Source: Druceiella hillmani (taxonomy: Eukaryota > Arthropoda > Insecta > Lepidoptera > Hepialidae). From it: a stretch of 64,000 bases of DNA. This document shows positions 21,319-34,400 of this stretch, piece by piece; position 1 is the first letter of the stretch; each line of letters begins with the position of its first letter. Location of the stretch: assembly GCA_039881145.1 (NCBI GenBank), contig JAYKKI010000061.1, positions 11,568,001 through 11,632,000 of the forward strand, in the 5' to 3' direction. Both the position numbers and the translations under genes were made by a program. The notes under the pieces were generated by a model, which did not search any database, was not told the origin of the DNA, and worked only from the letters and a program-made list of their open reading frames with translations.

Positions 21319-23920
21319 ATGGGCGCAGCTTTGCAGGATGCTCTCTTCATTTACTTTGGATGCCGAGTTTTGGATGCCAAAACACTAAAAGCCAAACATG
21401 TTCAACAACTGCGGAAGAGATATGTCAACAAAAACATGAATAAACGAAAACGGAGAGCACATATTAAAGGTAACCCTGTTTTGTATGATGATTTTAAAGA
21501 AAAAATAGAACTCGATAAGCAGAAAAAAACAAAAACTACAAGTGAAGCTTGTTGTGTGTCATATAGAGGGAACACTGGAACCAACGCGAAGAGTGGAGAG
21601 AATGCAAATCTAGGAATCTGTTCAAAGAAAAGCGTAATAAATGTATAACGAATCACTTAAGAGAAAACACTCCTGACACAACTGATAGCGAGACAGCATG
21701 CAGTTTTAGAGCATCACCATCAGTGTTAATTTTCTTGAAAAAAGTATAGCACATTCACAGTCAGATTGCCTCCATCATTCCACCACACAAGTTATCCAGA
21801 TCGATGCCAATATTTTTAACACAGAATAGACCAAACTCTGCTCCATGTGATACTCCAAGATGTCAAAAGAAAACAGGTTTTAAAATAGCAAGGGCAACCA
21901 TGAGAAGGCATTCTTGATAATAAACAATCAAAGAGAACGATTAAAAGCTATAAAACAGAAAACACATACTTTACAAATAAAATTGTTAAGAGCAGCCCAC
22001 AGTAATTTAAACGCGTTTACTGAAAAAAGAGCCCTGTCAAAGTTATTTTAAACAAAACCTCAAAAGCAAAGACTCTTCGTACAACTGTCACAAAATTTCT
22101 AGACAGAGACGACAACAGTAAAATGTATCCTGGCAAAAAAGATAGTGTAGTTAAAAACAAAATCAAGAAACAAAGGTGATATCTCTCCAACATTATGCAA
22201 AACCTTTACAAAAAATTCTAAATGAAACATAAGTCGGTCAAAATTAGCTTTACAAGTTTTTGCCGATGAAGGCCTTTTTGGATTGTTTCACGAAAAATGT
22301 CTGAAAGAGGCTCATGCCTTTGCATAGTTCACAAAAATACACAGCTAATAGTCGAAAAACTAAAATAACTGAATATTACTTCTGATCAGAATTTCGGAAG
22401 CTCTGTAAAACTAGTTTGTGACATGAATTCAAAAGTGTGCATGTTACGCAAATATGAAATATGTAAGACTAAAGTTCCGAGATAAATGAATTTGATGACT
22501 CCACTGAAACAACATATAAATTACGGACAGTAAAAAGAGAAAACAGATTGATACATGACAAGGAAAAAGAAATATGCAGAACTGTTAAAGTTGAAATGAA
22601 TATATCGAAGAAATACTGCTATTGAAGTTTGACGAATTCTTTAAAACTCCTATTAAAGCTATTGAAGCCTTAGACGAATCTTTAGTATACCAATACCACA
22701 TGACTCACCAATACACGGCTACAACCTCACTAAAGACCAACCCTAAAGTAGGAGAAATTTTCATACAAGTGGACTTTTCAGAAAATTACTACAGCAAATA
22801 TTCTGTCGAAATACAAGCAGTACATTTTGGAGTTTCGAGGCAGCAGATAACTTAAGGCAACTGATAAGTCTATATACCAGCGTATATTACTACAAGTGCC
22901 GTGATACGAAAGAGTTGAAGAGTAAATTTTTTGCCCATTTTCAGATTGTTTGTGACATGATGCCTGTGCAGTTTTTGCTCACGTGCAGAAAATTCTTGAT
23001 CAAATATGTTTGTCGCATCCTACAGAGACAATGCATGTCTTGAGCGATTGACCAACAGCACAATATAGAAATAGAAAGGCATTTTATTTATTTACACAAT
23101 ACTTAACGTGGCAATACGGGCCATAAATTGCATCATGGAATTTTAACAAGGATGAAGATGGCAAAGGGCATATGGATGGTGTGGGAGCGGATGTAAAACA
23201 CTCAGCAGATCGCATAGTCGCTCAAGGCAAACATATCCCCGACTGTTACCTAAATGAAATTTGTGGACACAAGTATAACTAATATCATAATTTCTATTGT
23301 GACTGAGATACAGATAGAGGACATATAGACAAACTGTTGTGTGAACAAGAAAAGAGCATTCCCGAAACTTTAAAAATTCATCAAATTACCTGGGACATAA
23401 TAAACCGAAAAAGGATTTATTTGAGAAACGTGACATGTGTTACTTGTTAATCTGGTGAAACACGTCCTCGTTATTCACTGAAGAAAGGCTTTTTTGGTTT
23501 TTCTGTAATCCCCTTATTATCAATAATCCATAATCTAAAGCAAAGCTTCATAGTTTGAAAAATCAACAAGATGTTCCGGGGTCTGGTATACATTAAAACA
23601 TTCTAGGGTCTAAAGCAAATGAAAACGATGTTTTGAGTTTTGAACCGGATAATGTTTCAATGTCTGGAGTAGATGAAAACCAATAATATAATTCAAAATC
23701 TGGTATTTTAAAAGAAGGAATGTGGTTAGTTGCAAGAATTTTGTCAAATAAAACGGAAAAGCATTTCGTTGATCAAGTATTTGGATTTGATGGCGAAGAA
23801 CCAAAAGTGAAATTTACAAAAAAGAAAAGAAGTACCAAAGATCACATTTCCTTTTTTTGGTTAGAACCTGAAGATATATTCCCTGTTCCATTTGATGATA
23901 TAATGGCAGCTTTGATTTAA
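21319..23920 (+). pseudogene. Decayed gene of a widespread transposon-borne protein family
   Basis: Pieces in several frames line up, in order, with a protein family I know as an unnamed multi-copy family in many animal genomes. At 21319 is a basic N-terminus rich in K/R ('MNKRKRRAHIKGNP'). At about 22100 is 'FLDRDDNSKMYPGKKD' followed by 'KKQ...LSNIMQNLYKKFL'. At 22770 is 'IFIQVDFSENYYSKY' then 'EIQAVHFG'. At about 23050-23240 are 'AQYRNRKAF'-like and 'WNFNKDEDGKGHMDGVGADV' with 'SADRIVAQGKHIPD'. At 23720-23920 is an intact-looking C-terminus with 'GMWLVARILSNKTEKHFVDQ' and 'FFWLEPEDIFPV'. The acidic residues in DFSENY and the GHGKG-like motif suggest a DDE-type nuclease fold, but that is inference. 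Many stops and frameshifts make it a pseudogene. I could not find its terminal repeats. Confidence 0.7.
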
Positions 23921-24776
23921 CCTACACTTGTTCGGCACGGTGAGTTATTGTCTAATAATGTTGAGGTTAAAAAATATACAAATATTCTATAGATTACGTC
24001 TAAATACTTATAATACAATATGATTACTATAACTTAACTAGTTGGTGCGATTCATGACTGATATTATTAATATTGTAGCCGATTAAGATTTTGTTAAATT
24101 TGCTGTAATCGTACATATTTTATTTACAGTAAGACATCTTATAAGATTGCAATAATTAAGAAGGTAAATATTAGGCAAGTTATTATAATAAAACTGTAAC
24201 TCACTTCCTATAGATTTGATTAAGTAAAAAATTATTGAACAAATGTCAATTATGACTGAATCTGGAAGTTGATTTGTGTTATTTTTTCTTTATTATGAAA
24301 GTAAAGTTAACTAAGATAAATGAAGTTAATTTTTAATGCAAAGGTACATATTATTTCCAAAGAGTATAACCTCCTTGTAGTATAACACGTACCACGAATA
24401 TGAGGTCATACCATGGAGGACATTTTTTTCAAACCCCTATAATTGACTACATTAGCGACTGCAAGCTCGGTGAATATTTTGTCCCTTGAAGATAAAGAAC
24501 AAACTAATAAGATCCATTATCACACGACGTTTTCAATTGATTATCATTTTTTTTAACAAAAAATGAGAATTACCCTTATACCTTCGAAACAAAGTGACAA
24601 TACACAGTGTTTAAATGAAACTCGAGTCTAATGACCATTTAACAGTTTGTTACGCAAGAGGGGTTCAACGAAAGAATGGGCCACGGTATTCCACAAAAAT
24701 TGAAAAATACGAATGGTAATTTTTGATGGACGTGTTAAATGTGTACATACTTTTAAGAAAATTCAATAAAATAAAA

Positions 24777-25494
24777 TTATTTTTTTACCCATCCAAGCGA
24801 TGATCTCTCTTTATGTCCTGCGTATATCCATCCGAGACATAAAATAATTTTCCTTCTAGTCTTGTAAAATAAAAGGGTTATGCTAACCGCAATTAAATTT
24901 ATGGAAATATTCCAGAACTCAAAACTTACATACTCTTGTATCTCATTTTTAAATTCAAATACATTCACAGTTTTAAACATAAAATATTGAACATGCAAGT
25001 CAGAAATGATAGTGATCTGTCTGAAAGCTAAAGCAGCTAGTTGATAGCCCTGTTCATCCTAATAGACACTATTTTCTCCGTAAAGATAAACCCTATACAG
25101 AATCCAATACAATTATTCACTCCATTCATTAATAACTATATGTTCACAATAGTTACCAACTTACCATTTACTGTTAATAATAGCTGTGAATAAGAAGTCT
25201 TGATAATTTGTCTGTTTGATTGGATTATCACAATAACCTCTCTCAACACGATCTTTCTCCATAGGACTCCTCCTATGTAGAAAGATGTATAAGTAGGTGA
25301 TAGAGATATAACCAGAATTCTTCAATATACTTTACTTTCTTATTGAATGGCTGTAATGTTATTGATTTGCAACTTTCGCTACATAATATAACAAATATAA
25401 TTTCCAATATAATTGAGAGAAATATGATGACAACAAAGACTTCTAACCAGTAGACTGAAAATGTTGCTCGACTCAATGTGTAATAACTAATCAT
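24777..25494 (-). CDS. Possible small four-exon membrane-protein gene (tentative)
   Basis: Four coding-like blocks on the minus strand have splice signals. They are 25494-25331 (ATG; 'YWLEVFVVIIFLSIILE' is a hydrophobic helix; ends before GTATAT), 25272-25165 ('RSPMEKDRVERGYCDNPIK'; GTAAGT donor), 25058-24930 ('DEQGYQLAALAFRQITII'; GTAAGT donor) and 24860-24777 (ends 'RSSLGWVKK' and TAA). Blocks two and three look GC-richer than the flanks. Blocks 1-2 and 3-4 join in phase, but 2-3 do not with the best sites. A weaker donor at 'ACA|GTAAAT' with an acceptor inside block three keeps the frame. I recognise no family. It could be a small real gene, a decayed one, or chance. Confidence 0.3.
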
Positions 25495-28400
25495 AGAGTG
25501 GGTTTAAACTTTACTGTGAATAAAAGGATTTATTTACAATTAACTAATATAATACAATCTTAAACATGCATTATAATTAACATGTAAAAAGATAGAAAAA
25601 AAATAATGAATAAAACCAATATTGTACAAATAGTTTTATTTTATACACAATAAGAATTAAAATATTTACATATAATGTAACGATAAATAAAATAAAAATC
25701 GCTTTTTTAATACATTATTTTAATTTCATTAGTCTTTTCATACAGACCTAAATTTATAATTAAGTACATAATAATAACATAATCACAAAATTGTCTTAAC
25801 AGTTACATTAGATGTGCAACACATTTTTGAAGAAATACTTAACGAAAAAGTTTATAAAAAAAATGTATTTATTTTTTGACGCTGTAACTGCTATCAGATA
25901 TATACAATTACGAATCATTCCAAATCAATTTTGATTTTCGGCTGATTTTAACGTTAAAATATTATGAAAAGAACAGTTACAACAACTGCTAACCTCCTTT
26001 TAATTATTGCATTTTTCCTCTTATAAGCAATTATTTACTGCACAAAAATTGTGTGGCTTGGGTTGAATATTATATACAGTGTATATGCATTTAAACGATG
26101 CTGAATTGCACACTTAGTGATGTTTAAATTAAGAACATTTTATTTTTTCTTTTGACCATAAATAATACACAAGTTACAACTACATCAATTTTGTTACCCA
26201 ATAATGTAGCTATTTCTACAATTTTTTATAAGTTTCTGCATTATTAAAATATAAACACGAGGTCATGCCATTACAACTCAAATGAAGTACATTATTTTAA
26301 TGACAACTTCAAGGAATATAAAGATTTGGTATAATCAAATAGGAAGTTTTATATCCTTGCTTAAATTGGCCGTAGTGATAGTTATGTTAGCAGATAATCT
26401 ATAAATAAAAGATGGTTATCATCCATTAGTATGGTTAAATACTACCATAGATTTAGCCATAAAACGGAGCATCAGAATCTCATCTTTATTGGCTAACCGT
26501 GATGGCCATATGGTATGATCGTAGATACCACTTTAAACAGCTTTTACAAACCTTTCGTAAATAGATTTGATATATATGTGACGACTACGAATACCAAAAT
26601 TGTCTTGTATCTACTGGAAAAAAACACATAATTTAGATAAAATTTTATAACAAAATATATCTCCTGATTTTCATGAACGTCAGTAAATACGAATATTAAT
26701 GCAATCAAAGTTTTAATATTCTCTGATTGTGTTTTGTTCTTTACACCGCAAGACTATGGATAGTTTTCTATAGAAAACATTTTATTTGCATACATTTTTT
26801 TCTATATTAGCCACAAATGGAAACTATATAATGGATAACCTGACTATTCTACATTCTAATAAGGAATTGTTTACCATGGCCACAGAAGATATTAAACTAT
26901 TCTATTGTTTCATTATCAACCAATACCTTTGCTAATATATTATATGGAACGGAATACATTTTTATTAAGGTAAGCATTACTAAAACTACCCCTATATGAT
27001 AGCCATTCAATATACAGATTTTGATCAGTGACTAATTAAACTTACAATGTGATAATCAATATCTAAAACCAGAAAAACGATATACAATATGTGCATTAAA
27101 GAATTAAATTATTATTCCAATATTAGCCACATTTGCAAAAATAGTAATGAACACAAAAATTTAACGAATTGCCTACTACTTAAATACATACTAAGAAAAT
27201 CCAGTGTTAGAACCATTGTGGTGCTTAAAATCTTACAAGATACAAATAAAAGAAAAAAAAGTAATATGGCAATAATCTAACTAAAAAATTCACGACTCCT
27301 ATGAAAACCTAACTACCTTAGTGGAGAGTACATATTTTGATCATAGGGTAATTATTGAGTAAATTTTAAAAAATTTGCATGACAATATTGACTGCCTTAA
27401 CAAATGACCAAAACAAAGAAAATTATTGCAATTACATTATAAGCCAAATTTATCAATAACCAAGGCGGACAAACTGAAAGAAGTGAGGTTTATATTAAAA
27501 TATCAGTCTAACAAGTATATCAGAACCAAAATGCCATTTTGAAAGCAGTGAAATAGTGAATACTGTCATTGAGTATATAATGTAAATAATAATACTGAAT
27601 GTTTAAATACATTAATTAAATCACTTTGTAAACAACTGCGTAACAAGTCTTTTTCCAAACTATGCAAGGTTTATATTCAGACATATTAAAGAGAATCTAT
27701 CTCTGAATTTGCATGACATATATTTTATATAACTGTTGATGAATATTATTAACAATACCAGCACAATTTTTACAATTACATAAGCAAAAAATGGCAAGAC
27801 CAGAATATTACCTCTTAGGATAATGTCAAATGAGAGATGTGGCTTGCTCAATATAATAATACATAATCCTAATTCAAACTTTACTTCAATCTTTAAATAA
27901 AAACTGACCTTCAAGCAAAAGATTAAAACATAACTAATAAAAAATTGCTTCATTGCAACAGATTTTCCCAGATATCTAAAAACATAATTTCACCACTAAG
28001 CCAGGAAAGGATGAGATTAAGTATAAATATAAAACAATTTAAGATGATCTGCTTAACTATAAAACATAATTAAGTATATTAGTTTTGAAAAAGCTGTTAT
28101 AAGATAATGTCAACCATTGTATGGAACCTTTGCCTCACTTGGGAAAATTAGTGTACATTAAAGTTTTAATATCCTTTGTTTTATGCAGATCGCAGAAGTG
28201 AAACTTTTTTTCATAGATTCTTGTGGTAGACTTTAATTAATTATAATAATGTTGTGGTGAATTTAATAGCTTTCAATAACTTATATGTTTGTACTGTAAA
28301 GAAAAAATTACGACGAAAAACAGTGTACAAACAGTGTGTAGAAGATGTATTTTGTATTTTGAGTATACAAAAAAATACTTTACATTCGATTTACGAAAAC

Positions 28401-29863
28401 ACCAATAATACAATGCCATCTAGTGCTAACCCAATTAACAGTTAATTTTGTTGTACGACATTATTATGTATGTGTCTAGTACAAAATAGTGTACCTATCA
28501 ATGCAAAACAAAATAATTATACTTTTCGTTCTCTTATTAACATTACCCTAATGACTGATATGAAGCGGAATACACTCAATATTAACATATCCAATAAAAT
28601 AAAATATTTTTGTACATCAAAAATATCTTTAATAGAAAATAGACATAATAAAATGTAAGAAATTTGAAAAAATGTGCATTTTTTCTAGTGTAAACCAAAA
28701 ATCAACTATTAAACTTCTAAGATTTAGCGTTAATGTTTATCATTGGACAGAAAATGCAAGAAATACCTTTAATAATTTTTTATAAACTGTGAGTACTAGA
28801 TTACTGAAACGGATTTGACATTTATATTTTTGTGCACTGCGATAAGGGTTGAAGAAAAATCTGGCATCGCCCCTTGCTTGCAATAACTTTGAATGGATTG
28901 AGATAAAAGAATAACCAATTTTTCCACAAATCTTTTAGATTTGAAATGAAAATTTTATGCCTTGGCTCTATGAAAAAGGCATATGCAAATATGCCATCAT
29001 GAAAGTATAAAGTAACAAAATAAAGGTTAAGCGTTCACTGATTTAAAATCTTGAAGGTTTCATAAAGAAGTGTGACAAAAATGTAATATTTAACACTTAA
29101 TTGTACTTTAAATTTTTATTATTGAATATTTATTTCAAAGAATAATGGTATAATTGTGAAATATCAAAAATGTAAATAGAGGTATCGAAATAAAAAAATA
29201 AGAAGAAAATAGTGAAGTCTATTTGATATATTCCATGTCCACACTTTGACCAGATACGTTACATATGATGTAACAACATTGTGATGTATCGATTATATCA
29301 GTTATACACTATTTTATTGGTCAATCCGCCTATTGAACACTGGCAAAGCAACATAAGTTTCCTGAACTACTAAACGTCAGGTAGTCAAAATAATACCTAG
29401 TCTGACAGTCTACAAACATCATAGCAATTATTCGTAATTGAATTCTTATCTTTATCTATAGAATACTTTTTTTTAATAAAGTAAGCTTTCTGTATACGAC
29501 TGCTGCACTTCCCCGCTGCCAGCTACCAAATTTAATGAAACAGATGATATTACAAATCTTTGTGAATAGAGCAGTCAATTTTTTTTACATTTTACATCAG
29601 TATAACTATAATTTACACTAATCTTAATTAGATATTTCATAATGTGATAAGATTGACATTGTTTCCGTGTAGGAAGAGTACCTTATTTAAATCTCACTTT
29701 TACATATTTTGCTTTTTTAAAATAGATAAATAGAATATATAAACATTCATTGCTTATCTATGTTATATTGCATAAAATAAATATTATGTATAAATGCCCT
29801 CACCTTTATATACATGTATGTTAAGTACACTAACAAAGTAAACAGCAGTTCTAGGACAAAACG
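25495..29863. other. Intergenic DNA and aftiphilin 3' flank
   Basis: This 4.4-kb stretch holds no gene or transposon that I can recognise. For the minus-strand aftiphilin gene, AATAAA signals (TTTATT on this strand) occur at about 29110-29130, so a 3' UTR of roughly 0.7 kb is possible. Confidence 0.45.
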
Positions 29864-31440
29864 TTATAAATTCTGAAAGTGATTATCGTGTCGCCGACTA
29901 TTAACCGTGTTCAATTTTGGCGTGATATAATTCAATGATGGAATTTCAACAGTATTTCGACTTTCTGCTTTCGTTTTGCTCGTAAGCGTTTGACCTGATG
30001 TAGCCAGATTTGTGTGAACATTAAAGCTTATTGTATTCAAACCGTTTACTTGTTTGGAACCGGTATTTGAAACAAAATCACACCAATCATCACTGTCATC
30101 AGGAACTGCTGATTTAGCTGCCACATGATTGGGAGAACTGTAGGGCTTAGTGGATACAAAGTCTCCCCATCCATCGTCATCACCTGATGAAGTGAATTGG
30201 CTATTTGCGTTCATATTAGTCTTAGAGCCACTATTTTTCGGACTCGAAAAAGTTTGAAACGACTGAAGGGTATTCACGGGATTGAATTTAGACAAGTCCT
30301 GCAAGGTCAAACCGGGGTCCGGCCAATTTATTTGAGAATAGCTCTCAAGGGATAGTGGCTGAAGAATTTGCTGTGATGGATTAGGAAGTAAAACTTGTGG
30401 TTTAATTGGTGTTTTCATCGGAGAAGAGACCGGTGTATACATGTGGGAATTTGTAGCTGGAATTGGATTTACTGCTTGACTATGTACAACCGGATGAGGA
30501 GCTCTATTTTGCTGGTGCATTTGATGAGAAGTGATGGAGGTATTATGAAGACTTTTTGATTTTACGGGATAAGACACCTCTGTTGCAGACTGAAAATTGT
30601 CAAAGTCATCAAATTCGTTGGTCTTAACCATATTTGATGTATTTGGTAGAGATGTAAATTTATTAGGAAAATTAATTATATTTTCAACAGTCGCGCCACT
30701 GTCCATGGGTTTTGTCGACTCCGTTGAATTTCCATTGATTTTTAGTGCAGTAGTAGTATTTTTTATAGAAACCGTGCTAGAACTTATAGAACCACTATTG
30801 CTTGCGGTTGATTCAATTTTAGTCCAACCGGAATGAGCAACAAAGTCGGCAAAGTCATCAAAAGTTTGCATAACTTCTCCAGGATCTGGCCAATTTAATT
30901 GTGGCTTTGAAGGCTCAATCTTTACAGGTTCTAAAATACAATGCGCTTGATATGGGATGCCACTCGTGTTTGCCGCATTATTAGATGTCGATAATTGAAT
31001 TGTATTAGGTTCTTCACTATTATCAGCCTTAATAAACCCTGTTAATTTAGGAGACACCTCAATTTTAGCTGCCGCACCTGGTCCTTGAAAGTCTTGAAAA
31101 TCATCAAAGTTCACTTCCGAAACTACATTTGAGTTCACTTCCGGTACACTACTTTTTAATTCACTTTGAACTTTCAATTCCGAATCTTGTTTTTCATTCT
31201 TCCTACTGGCATTAACATCTGATGAAGAAATATCATAATGAATGGTCTGTGAATGTGGTTCTTCCGAATCGGTGGGCGTAAATATATGCGTATCAGGTAA
31301 GTTTATCTGCCTGTACAGATTGAGTGATTTTGGATATGCTTTAGTTTGGATATTCTCATTTCCGATAGTTGTGTTTGAATTATCGCTATTGTTAAGCGAA
31401 GATTTAGCTGTGACCTCCACTTCTGCTTTTCCTTGTGTAG
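29864..31440 (-). CDS. AFTPH: Aftiphilin exon 5 (long tail with synergin-like motifs)
   Basis: The acceptor is 'ttttattcacag'. A single open frame of 525 codons runs to the TAA at 29864-29866. It contains 'VNFDDFQDFQGPGA', 'LNWPDPGEVMQTFDDFADF', 'TNEFDDFDNFQSA', 'QINWPDPGLTLQDLSKF', 'DDDGWGDFV' and 'DDSDDWCDFV', separated by Ser/Thr/Asn-rich disorder. These are adaptor-ear and clathrin-type motifs. Phase continuity with exon 4 (GTAAGT, phase 1) supports one gene, but a separate downstream gene cannot be excluded without transcripts. Confidence 0.8.
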
Positions 31441-34400
31441 CTGTGAATAAAAAAATCTCATGTAAAGATGTTACATTGTATATAAGACAATGCCTTCAAA
31501 AATATATTATTTAGTAAAAACATATAATAAAACAATATGATAGTGACGAGTCTGGCTAATATTACCGTTTCTCACGAAAGTATTAATGGGTACCATTCCG
31601 CACAAAGATTATAATCTAACACACCGTCACTGTAAACTGATCTACCATGATAGAAGATATAAATAAATAGAGTCAATAGAGATTCTGAAAATGACAAACT
31701 CAGAAATTATTGAATTCATTATGTTGTAGTTTTCAAAGGTAGAAGATAATTTGATTTTGCACATTTTATGCGGTAATATATATTGATATTACAGCTCAAG
31801 AAGCAGTTTATGAAAATGGTATGTTCCACTGTATTATTGTTTATGCTTTCAACACTCTGTTATTCTAACATGATAAGTGAAAATTTAAAAAATGTAATAG
31901 AAAATGATTTTAAAAGAAAAGAAAAATTTATAAAAATAGTTCAAAATTTTATGCTTTGTTTAGCATAGCATATATGCTTTGCTTAGTTTCCTACACTGAG
32001 CTTAATGATATTTATATCCATCTCTGAAGATTTCGTTGTGATATCTTTGCGGGATGCCAAATAATAATGGAGCCAAATCTTCTTTATTTATCTTCCGCTT
32101 GAACCACATTAGGACATAAAGGTCACTAAAAAACTGTAACTATCCACATAATACCTCTAATTATATATCATTAAAATTCCCATCATTTAATGCAGACGTA
32201 GTCATGAAGTTATATGTATTTACAAGAGGTCTCATAAAATCTTGTAAATAAAAGTATCATGTTCAAAATATTTAATTCACATCATCAAAGAAAGTTATAC
32301 ACTAATTACATAATTACATTAAATATAACTAAAATTGTAATATAGACAAATCTGGAAATAATCTATAAAGCTGTTCTATTGCTGTACTATTTATCACTGG
32401 CCATATGGAGACTATTTTTATAAAGTTACAGTTAATATAAACAGCTCTAGGAAAAGATGGAATATGAAATTATAAAAAGGATTTTTCGATTAAAAAACTT
32501 TATACATCCCTAGCTGAGCTCACTTTGCTTTGGCGAATGAATAGAAAGGTGTCCCAAGAAGTATTAAAGATTTTGATTTTATATAGTGAGTTTTCACATC
32601 AGCAGGAAATGGGGACAGGTTATATGAGGCCAAGACTGGTTCTTTGAATTTCACTAGCCACACAGAATTTCACCAGAGAGTATCATACTTGTTATTTGCG
32701 CAAGTTAACTCCATACTTAGGCACCGAATTGCCCAAACATTTTACATCGGATCAAAACACTCGTAGCAATCACTTTATCATTATTTAAAAAGCTTAAAGG
32801 CTACCCAAAAACTTGGACAGGTAATGAAATAGTCTGATGCTCAGTAAGACAAATGCCACAAACTGATGTACACTGTTACAAAAAATTACACAAAAAAAAA
32901 GAAAAAAGATTATATAAACTATCATGCAAAAGGAACACCATATATCCATTTTAGAAAAAAATCATCTCAAAAAGGGCTTCGCTTGTAAATTCAACTTAAT
33001 GCAAGAACTAAATTTATCTGATAATGACTTATGTGTGAATTTTACAATGCAAATGATTGATGACTAACCATTAATAACTCATTTTTATCTTAACGCACAT
33101 GTGAATAAGCAAAACTGTCGATTCTGGAAAAAAGGCAATCCTGATAAATTGACAGCGTAGATGGCTAACTCTTCTGTATTTTCTCGAAAATGACCGAAGC
33201 ATAACTGTAACGATAAGCTCTAACCAATGTTGAGATAATTACATGTTTCTTTGGACTGGAGCTACATCAGCAGGTAAAATGTTATAAGAATTCTTGATTA
33301 CAGCAAGATGAAACTGTGAGTCTCAAAGCAAACAACTCTATGAAAGCCGTTCAAAAAAAAGTAACAAAGTCCAGCACAATCTCATCACACCAATTATGAA
33401 CAGATAGATCAAACAGAATTGTTTTGTTTTGAAGTCCGTAGTTTAAACAAAGAACTTTGAAGTATGCCTTACAATACATATTTTTAAAGCACTTATATTC
33501 AAAAATTCACTAATATCCATTAGTACACTAAAGTTGAAGATATATAATATAACTTACCACTACCAAAAAGGTCAGATATTTTCAACGAGGATTGAGAGGA
33601 ATTTGTCATTTGGTCTAGGGTAGCCATTAGGTGCTCTAAATCAAGGAGGAGGGATTCTGCATAGGAGACTGGTAAGTGATCGGTTTGTTTATTATCATTT
33701 ATATTATTTCCATGTAACAGACATGTAAGAAAATAAATTGTCAATCAATTAAACGTTTTTACTCTTTACATTATTAAATACAATTTAATATTGCATTGCT
33801 TCAAAGACTACTTTAAAGAAAGTATTTTATTTATAATAAGTATTAGAATTATGATAAAAAATTGGAAGAGATAAAACCATTATCTATAGTTAGCAATTTT
33901 ATAAAAAAAAAAATAGATGCCAATTGATATCTATCAACAAATAGTGCTTATCTAAAATGGTAATTAAAAGATATTATCTTTTATATATTCACATGAAAAT
34001 ATTAACTCATTAACATTAAAACATCCGACAAAGATGAATATTTATGATAATACTTCATATATTTTCACACAGAAATAGAGTAATAAAATTCTAGAGTGTT
34101 AAGAAACAAGTTCTCAATGCAGATAATCTCACTTATTTTGAATACGTATCAATACTACTAACGACCAACAGCAAATTGAATTAATTAACATGGAGTTCAA
34201 TTATCATTAACCAAAATTTATAAGATAGGATAATTAATTAATACTTTTGTAACTCACATTCTTGGTTTTCGCTAGCAGTCAAATTGGTCCAATCAGCCGA
34301 TATTGATGTAGATACACCATTTTTGTCTTGCTGTGCTACAGATGCATTTTGCCTACTAGTCGATGGTGTTGTGACTGTAGACGAGGACGGAACGAGAGTC

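Noticed and set aside
30597..30836. 79-codon plus-strand frame with a hydrophobic run
   Set aside because: It is antisense to aftiphilin exon 5. The hydrophobic look comes from reading acidic codons backwards.
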